Made by a program: the position numbers and the translations under genes
Assembly (NCBI GenBank): GCA_004292855.1
Contig: RDXN01000072.1
Span: 1-48,093, forward strand
DNA from: Cytophagales bacterium
GTDB taxonomy: Bacteria; Bacteroidota; Bacteroidia; Cytophagales; Spirosomataceae
DNA length: 48,093 bases
Reading direction: 5' to 3'
Notes under the pieces: model-generated
The model's input: only the letters and a program-made list of their open reading frames with translations
Databases searched by the model: none
Told to the model about the DNA's origin: nothing
Shown here: one piece after another, positions 43,125-48,093 of the stretch
Layout of the letters: the number at the start of each line of letters is the position of its first letter
Position numbering within the stretch: position 1 is the first letter of the stretch

Positions 43125-44312
43125 ATGAAGCGCAGCTTTTCCCGCCTGTTTATCGGAGTAATTTGCCTCCTCCCTCTTTTTGCCAGTGCTCAGACCACGC
43201 CCGGATCAACAACACTCGGTTTTACGCCGAGCGGAACGCGGCTCAACACGGTTAATACGGCGGTTCCGTTCTTAAACTTTACGCCCGATGCCCGTAGTGG
43301 AGCCATGGGCGACGCCGGTGTGGCCCTCAGCCCCGATGCCAACTCGGTGTTCTGGAACCCCTCGAAATTGGTGTTTGCGCCCAAAAGTTCGGGAGCTTCA
43401 CTCTCATACACCCCCTGGCTCCGCGACCTCATCGGCGACATGTATTACACCTACCTAACGGGTTACAAAAAAGTAGGTAAGAATCAGGCAATTGGTGGGT
43501 CGCTGATGTATTTCGACCTCGGCACCATCCAGTTTACGACTGCTTCGGGCTTGTCGGCAGGTTCGTTTAATTCAAGAGAATATGCCTTTACGGGTTCGTA
43601 TGCGGCCCGATTGACGAAGAATTTCTCGATGGGTGTGAACCTCAAGTATCTGAACTCGAACCTTGCCGGAGCCACCACAGTTGCGGGCGTTCCTATTAAA
43701 CCGGGTGCTACGGCTGCCGCCGACATCAGCGCGTTTTATAACAATCAGGTGCGTGACGATGCTACAGGCCGGGGTCTTGGCTGGGCGTTTGGCGGGATGA
43801 TCTCTAACTTGGGCGGTCAGGTTTCGTACGGTAGCCCCCAACGGTTCTATATCCCTACGAATCTGCGCATTGGTACGGCCATTACGTATTACGCTGATCA
43901 GTTTAACAAGTTCAATTTCGCCCTCGACCTGAACAAACTGATGGTGCCAACCCCCCCCATTGATCCGAACAAGGGCTATCTGGCTTCGGTATTTGGCTCG
44001 TTTGCCGACGCACCTTTCAACGAAGAACTACAGGAAATTAACATTGCGTCGGGTATCGAATACTGGTACAACGATCAGTTTGCGGCCCGGCTCGGCTATT
44101 ACAACGAACCCAACGCCAAAGGCGGACGTAAGTTCTTCACGGGCGGGGTGGGTATCCGGCTTCAGGACCGCTATGGTATTGACTTTTCGTACCTGATGCC
44201 CGTTAAGCAGGGTAGCCCATTGGCCAACACGTTCCGCGTCTCGTTGCTGATCGACCTGACTAAAGGCATCCGCATCACCGACGACGAGGAAGAAGAAACT
44301 GAAGAAAATTAA
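43125..44312 (+). CDS. porV: type IX secretion system outer-membrane protein PorV
   Basis: A 395-residue FadL-like outer-membrane barrel with signal peptide (MKRSFSRLFIGVICLLPLFASA). It begins with NTAVPFLNFTPDARSGAMGDAGVALSPD (in parts), the family hallmark. The rest has alternating beta-strand segments ending in FRVSLLIDLTKGIR and an acidic tail (DDEEEETEEN). PorV carries cargo from the translocon to PorU, so the adjacent porU fits. No other translocon genes (sprA, porT and so on) are in the window. Confidence 0.93.
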   Translation: MKRSFSRLFIGVICLLPLFASAQTTPGSTTLGFTPSGTRLNTVNTAVPFLNFTPDARSGAMGDAGVALSPDANSVFWNPSKLVFAPKSSGASLSYTPWLRDLIGDMYYTYLTGYKKVGKNQAIGGSLMYFDLGTIQFTTASGLSAGSFNSREYAFTGSYAARLTKNFSMGVNLKYLNSNLAGATTVAGVPIKPGATAAADISAFYNNQVRDDATGRGLGWAFGGMISNLGGQVSYGSPQRFYIPTNLRIGTAITYYADQFNKFNFALDLNKLMVPTPPIDPNKGYLASVFGSFADAPFNEELQEINIASGIEYWYNDQFAARLGYYNEPNAKGGRKFFTGGVGIRLQDRYGIDFSYLMPVKQGSPLANTFRVSLLIDLTKGIRITDDEEEETEEN

Positions 44313-44319
44313 TTATCAG

Positions 44320-44391
44320 GACGTTAGACAAAGGACGTTGGATGTTGGACTCCGAAAAGGGTCCAGCGTCCAACGTCCTTTGTCTAACGTC
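44320..44391. repeat. 31-base inverted repeat between porV and the M16 gene
   Basis: Arms 44320-44350 and 44361-44391 are complementary with two mismatches (G-U compatible), around a 10-base loop. The arms iterate GGACGTTGGATGTTGGAC-like units. It starts eight bases after the porV stop and could end porV transcription, but no T-run follows. Confidence 0.85.
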
Positions 44392-44403
44392 TATTTGGAA
44401 CCT

Positions 44404-45687
44404 ATGCAACTCGACAGAACACAATCGCCCGCGTTTCAGGCGATTCATGACGTACGCTTACCGGCCCTACAATCGGCCACACTCGATAACGGCATACCTA
44501 TTCATTGGATTGCCGTGCCGCAACAGCCGGTCATGCGCATCGAATGTATTTTCAACGCCGGGGCCTGGTACGAGAACGGCCAACCGGGGGCGGCTTTCTT
44601 CGCGCTCAAAATGCTGGCCGAGGGCACCACGCGCCGGTCGTCTGCTGAAATCAGCGAATACGTCGACCGTTTCGGGGCGTTTCTGGAACTCAACGCCGGT
44701 CCCGACCGGGCGAGTTTGGTGGTGTATTGCCTCACGCGTCATTTGGGTAGTATTCTGCCCCTGATTGAGGAGCTGCTCACCGAGTCGACGTTCCCGCAAA
44801 AGGAGCTTGACGATCTGCGAAACATCACGCTGCAAAACCTCAAGGTCAACAACGAAAAGAATGCCTACGTGGCTGGGGTGCTGTTCCGGCAAAATCTGTT
44901 CGGGAAAGAACACCCCTACGGACGCAGCCAACAGCCCAATGTGGTGGAGAATCTGACCCGCCAACAGGTAGCCGACTTCTACGAGCGGTCGATTCGTAAT
45001 CGGTCTTTCCGCGTTTTGCTGGCGGGGCACGTGGGCGAGCTGGAGATTGAACTCGTTAACAAGCAACTCGGCGCCATGCCAGTTGGGGAAGTTGTAGGTG
45101 AGCAGCACACCTACGCGCAACCGCTTGCGCCGGAGGCTACCGTACTGGCCGAAAAAGCCGAGAGCTTGCAATCGTCGATTCGGATGGGGCGTCGGTTGTT
45201 CACCCGCCATCACCCCGATTTTTTTCCGATGCTCGTTACCAACGAGGTATTGGGCGGCTATTTTGGTTCGCGACTGATGCGGAACATCCGCGAGGAAAAA
45301 GGCTTCACGTACGGTATCTCGTCTAACCTGGTGTCGTTTCGGAACGATGGCTACTTCCTGATTGGCACCGACGTGAAAAAGGAAGTTACTCAGGCCACGC
45401 TCGACGAGATCCGAAAGGAAATAAATATCCTGCAAACCCAACCCGTTCTGGACCACGAACTCGACACCGTGAAGAACTTCATGGCCGGTGAATTTGTGGG
45501 TTCGCTCAACACCCCGTTCGAGATTGCCGACCGCTACAAGACTATCCTGCTCGACGGCCTGCCGACCGATTTTTTGAGCAACTACGTGCAGAACCTGCGG
45601 GCGGTGTCGGCAGAGCAGATTCAGAAAATGGCCCAATCCTACTTAAATGACGAGGTTTTGATGGAAGTGGTCGTTGGTGGCAAGTAG
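44404..45687 (+). CDS. M16 peptidase homologue lacking the zinc motif
   Basis: A 427-residue protein with two M16 (pitrilysin/MPP) half-domains. At the place of the HxxEH zinc motif it reads AFFALKML, so all three metal residues are lost. The C-terminal Arg/Tyr substrate region GFTYGISSNL, which in two-chain M16 enzymes supports the active partner, is kept. It therefore resembles the inactive subunit of a heterodimeric peptidase; the active partner is not adjacent. The start is the ATG of MQLDRTQSPAF, after the inverted repeat; the frame is open earlier through the repeat. There is no signal peptide. Role: processing or structural, unknown. Confidence 0.85.
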   Translation: MQLDRTQSPAFQAIHDVRLPALQSATLDNGIPIHWIAVPQQPVMRIECIFNAGAWYENGQPGAAFFALKMLAEGTTRRSSAEISEYVDRFGAFLELNAGPDRASLVVYCLTRHLGSILPLIEELLTESTFPQKELDDLRNITLQNLKVNNEKNAYVAGVLFRQNLFGKEHPYGRSQQPNVVENLTRQQVADFYERSIRNRSFRVLLAGHVGELEIELVNKQLGAMPVGEVVGEQHTYAQPLAPEATVLAEKAESLQSSIRMGRRLFTRHHPDFFPMLVTNEVLGGYFGSRLMRNIREEKGFTYGISSNLVSFRNDGYFLIGTDVKKEVTQATLDEIRKEINILQTQPVLDHELDTVKNFMAGEFVGSLNTPFEIADRYKTILLDGLPTDFLSNYVQNLRAVSAEQIQKMAQSYLNDEVLMEVVVGGK

Positions 45688-45834
45688 TAATACACCAAAA
45701 AGGCAGATAAAGGCGAATAAATCTTAAATTGAGCTTATAAATTCTTAACGTGGGGATAACATTGCCTAAATTGCGTGCTATTATTGTGGCCTGTTTTGAA
45801 CTCATGGTGTTCAACCCGTAAATAACTCACGTTT

Positions 45835-46485
45835 ATGACTGTACTGGCTGTTGCCGTAGCATTTATAGCCGCTTATTTGTTAGGATCTATCCCCTCTGCG
45901 GTCTGGTACGGACAAGCCTTTTTTGGTGTCGATATTCGTAATCATGGCAGCGGTAACGCCGGGGCCACGAACACGTTTCGGGTACTGGGCAAACGGGCTG
46001 GCACGGTTGTGATGCTGGCCGACGTGTTGAAAGGCTATACAGCCGCGCTACTCGCATCGCTGCTCTGTCAGCTTGGGTATATCGGTGAGGATTCTGTTCT
46101 GACGTTCAAGCTATTATTTGGTCTTACGGCTGTTGTTGGGCATTTGTATCCGGTGTTTGCGCAGTTCCGGGGTGGCAAAGGCGTGGCCTCGCTGTTGGGT
46201 ATGGTGCTGGCCACACACCCGGAGGTGGCTGCTGTTTGCATTGGTATTTTTCTGCTGGTGGTGCTTGCCTCGCAATACGTCTCGCTAGGGTCGATGCTGG
46301 CCGCGCTGGCGTTTCCAATTCTCTTGTTATTGCGGGTGTTTGGACAAAAAGAAAGCCCTCTGCTCATTGTGTTTGGCTTTGTGGTGTTTTTGCTGGTCGT
46401 GCTTACGCACAAGAAAAACATTACCCGGATTTTGAGCGGTCAGGAAAGCCGCACGGTGTTGATTCGGTTGCGAAAGCGCAAATAG
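45835..46485 (+). CDS. plsY: glycerol-3-phosphate 1-O-acyltransferase PlsY
   Basis: Integral membrane enzyme that transfers an acyl group from acyl-phosphate to glycerol-3-phosphate, the first step of phospholipid synthesis with PlsX. The 216 residues hold several membrane helices and the three conserved loops: GSIPSAVW, GSGNAGATNTFRVLG and FRGGKGVAS. A basic C-terminal tail (RLRKRK) ends it. The plsX partner is not in the window. Its stop codon overlaps the -7 box of the following dipeptidase gene. Confidence 0.95.
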   Translation: MTVLAVAVAFIAAYLLGSIPSAVWYGQAFFGVDIRNHGSGNAGATNTFRVLGKRAGTVVMLADVLKGYTAALLASLLCQLGYIGEDSVLTFKLLFGLTAVVGHLYPVFAQFRGGKGVASLLGMVLATHPEVAAVCIGIFLLVVLASQYVSLGSMLAALAFPILLLLRVFGQKESPLLIVFGFVVFLLVVLTHKKNITRILSGQESRTVLIRLRKRK

Positions 46486-46490
46486 TTTTG
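46459..46490 (+). promoter_or_regulatory. promoter of the M20 dipeptidase gene
   Basis: TTG (46459-46461), 21 bases, then TAGTTTTG (46483-46490) fits the Bacteroidota promoter pattern well. It overlaps the end of plsY and would start transcription about 25 bases before the dipeptidase ATG. Confidence 0.6.
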
Positions 46491-46520
46491 CCAACTTTGT
46501 AGGCAGAAAACTAATCGCCC

Positions 46521-47894
46521 ATGAACGCGACCACAGCAACCTACATCGAATCGAACAAACAACGGTATCTCGACGAACTCTTCGACCTGCTCCGAATCCC
46601 CTCGGTTTCGGCAGACTCCAACTTTAAGGACGACGTACGCCGGGCCGCCGAGTTTGTGCGTGATAAACTCAGTGCGGGAGGCCTCGACAATGCTCAACTC
46701 CACGAGACCCCCGGCCACCCCATCGTTTACGCCGAAAAACTGATCGACCCGGGCCTGCCAACCGTACTGGTTTATGGCCACTACGACGTTCAACCCGCCG
46801 ACCCCTACGACCTTTGGCATACGCCCCCCTTTGAGCCGACGATCCGTAACGAGCGCATCTACGCCCGTGGTGCCTGCGACGACAAGGGGCAGTTTTACAT
46901 GCATATCAAGGCTATCGAAGCCATGTTGGCTACAAACAGCTTGCCCTGCAATGTGAAAGTGATGATAGAAGGCGAAGAGGAAGTTGGTTCCGACCATTTG
47001 GGCCTATTTGTGGCCGAAAACCGCGACATGCTCCGTGCCGATGTGATTCTGATCTCCGACACGAGCATCATCGCGAACGATGTGCCATCAATTGAGTCGG
47101 GCTTGCGGGGACTGTCGTACGTGGAAGTGGAAGTAGTCGGACCAAACCGCGATTTGCATTCGGGGGTGTATGGCGGGGGTGTCGATAACCCGGTGAATGT
47201 GTTGTGCCAGATGATTGCTTCGCTCAAAGATGCCGACGGGCGCATCACGATCCCCGGTTTCTACGACAAAATAGCCGACCTTTCCCCCGACGAACGCGCC
47301 GAACTCGCCAAAGCTCCCTTCGACCTGACCGAATACAAACGTGACCTGGGCATCCGGGAGGTGTTCGGCGAGGCTGGCTACTCGACCAACGAACGCACCT
47401 CTATCCGCCCGACACTCGACGTGAATGGTATTTGGGGCGGCTACATCGGCGAAGGAGCTAAAACGGTGCTACCCTCGAAAGCCTCGGCCAAAATCAGCAT
47501 GCGGCTCGTCCCGCACCAAACCCCCGACGAGATCACCGCGCTGTTCAAGAACCATTTCGAGTCTATCGCGCCCCAATCGGTGCAGGTGACGGTGCGCCCG
47601 CACCATGGGGGCCTGCCCTACGTGACCCCAACGGATTCGGTGGAGTTCGAGGCTGCAAGCCGGGCAATGGAAGAATCATGGGGCACCAAACCCATCCCAA
47701 CGCGGGGCGGGGGCAGTATTCCCATCGTGGCTCTGTTCGAGCAGGAGTTAGGCATCAAGTCAATCCTGATGGGCTTCGGCCTCGACATCGACGCTCTGCA
47801 CTCGCCCAACGAGAGTTACGGCCTGTTCAATTTCTACAAAGGCATCGAGACCATTCCATTGTTTTTCAAGCATTATGCAGAGTTAAGGGGTTAG
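46521..47894 (+). CDS. M20 family dipeptidase
   Basis: A 457-residue zinc peptidase of the M20 family (carnosinase/ArgE-like). The metal-binding motifs are VYGHYDVQP, RGACDDKGQF, EGEEEVGSDH and DALHSPNE. The dimerisation domain in the middle includes DLHSGVYGGGVDNPVN, typical of the dipeptidase subgroup that handles carnosine-like or general dipeptides. No signal peptide, so cytosolic. It is followed by a terminator and has its own promoter, so it looks monocistronic. Confidence 0.93.
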   Translation: MNATTATYIESNKQRYLDELFDLLRIPSVSADSNFKDDVRRAAEFVRDKLSAGGLDNAQLHETPGHPIVYAEKLIDPGLPTVLVYGHYDVQPADPYDLWHTPPFEPTIRNERIYARGACDDKGQFYMHIKAIEAMLATNSLPCNVKVMIEGEEEVGSDHLGLFVAENRDMLRADVILISDTSIIANDVPSIESGLRGLSYVEVEVVGPNRDLHSGVYGGGVDNPVNVLCQMIASLKDADGRITIPGFYDKIADLSPDERAELAKAPFDLTEYKRDLGIREVFGEAGYSTNERTSIRPTLDVNGIWGGYIGEGAKTVLPSKASAKISMRLVPHQTPDEITALFKNHFESIAPQSVQVTVRPHHGGLPYVTPTDSVEFEAASRAMEESWGTKPIPTRGGGSIPIVALFEQELGIKSILMGFGLDIDALHSPNESYGLFNFYKGIETIPLFFKHYAELRG

Positions 47895-47918
47895 TAACTC
47901 GTCAGATAAATGCAATCC

Positions 47919-47980
47919 AGATAGCATCATGGCTTAACCTAATCGATGACTTAGGAGGGTTATGATGCTGTCTATTTTTT
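47919..47980 (+). terminator. terminator after the dipeptidase gene
   Basis: AGATAGCATCAT (47919-47930) pairs with ATGATGCTGTCT (47962-47973) with one G-U pair, and the interior AACCTAA/TTAGGAGGGTT extends it loosely. Six T follow at 47975-47980. Confidence 0.65.
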
Positions 47981-48024
47981 GACGGGTTGAAGAAGTCAAT
48001 AGTCCGAGCAGTTGTTTAGGTTAG

Positions 48025-48093
48025 TTAAGCCGCCCTAGCCGACCAGAACTGCCAACTGGCTGCGTCGGGCTTATTTATCAACACTCGGCTTTC
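48025..48093 (-). CDS. possible 3' end of a leftward gene (partial)
   Basis: On the minus strand one frame is open from the window edge to a TAA at 48025-48027 and reads NKPDAASWQFWSARAA at its end. The composition is protein-like, but 22 codons are too few to identify anything. The rest of the last 110 bases shows no feature. Confidence 0.25.
   Translation of the reverse strand, partial: ESRVLINKPDAASWQFWSARAA

Noticed and set aside
44467-45636. Long open frame (389 codons) on the minus strand
   Set aside because: It lies exactly opposite the M16 homologue, whose protein sequence has clear family motifs. The antisense frame is His- and Gln-rich without any recognisable domain, as expected for the mirror of a GC-rich gene.
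47895-48093. End of an insertion sequence at the right edge
   Set aside because: The inverted repeat at 47919-47973 fits a terminator with a T-run, and the short minus-strand frame is too small to be recognised as a transposase.

Overview
The window comes from a gliding-type Bacteroidota, most likely a Cytophagales bacterium close to Spirosoma or its relatives. Supporting evidence is the 5' end of a Bacteroidota-style 16S gene at the left edge, promoters of the TTG...TAnnTTTG type in front of many genes, type IX secretion proteins (PorU, PorV), a GldJ-like gliding lipoprotein, and many Bacteroidota-specific proteins (DUF4175, head-GIN adhesin-like protein, PD40-type propeller). The genus is inference; the phylum is well supported.

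Region 1 (1-12.6 kb): start of an rRNA operon transcribed leftward with promoter and leader; pruA and thrC, divergent; a secreted TPR protein; a 513-base gene-free stretch packed with DnaA-box-like 9-mers; a methyltransferase; mnmG (gidA) with a parS-like site just upstream; a DUF4175 membrane/coiled-coil protein and a small conserved protein. The box cluster, mnmG, parS-like site and nearby rRNA operon together suggest that this is the chromosomal replication origin region.

Region 2 (12.6-22.5 kb): a ComF-type phosphoribosyltransferase, gldJ, mfd, then an AT-rich pair of translationally coupled lipoprotein genes preceded by a perfect 23-bp palindrome that itself encodes a 19-codon leader ending in an ATGA overlap. 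The first lipoprotein has a C-terminal His/Glu/Asp domain resembling DUF6973. An acyl-CoA dehydrogenase follows, divergent from a quinone oxidoreductase, with a pair of palindromic operators between them.

Region 3 (22.5-33.9 kb): a leftward three-gene periplasmic oxidation operon (gluconate-dehydrogenase subunit 3-like, GMC oxidoreductase, PQQ dehydrogenase with cytochrome c), with a perfect 41-bp inverted repeat inside it; a soluble cNMP-domain histidine kinase coupled to a response regulator fused to a thioredoxin-reductase-like flavoprotein without redox cysteines; an orphan McrC with an in-frame 15-bp tandem repeat; and a manganese catalase gene broken by one TAG codon.

Region 4 (33.9-48.1 kb): a PA14 protein, a head-GIN protein, a propeller protein, a succinate-semialdehyde-type dehydrogenase, a SprT-like metalloprotein coupled to porU, porV, an M16 homologue that lost its zinc motif, plsY and an M20 dipeptidase. 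Three long palindromic repeats sit between or at the edge of these genes; one of them encodes part of the PorU signal peptide. The last 110 bases may hold the end of another leftward gene.
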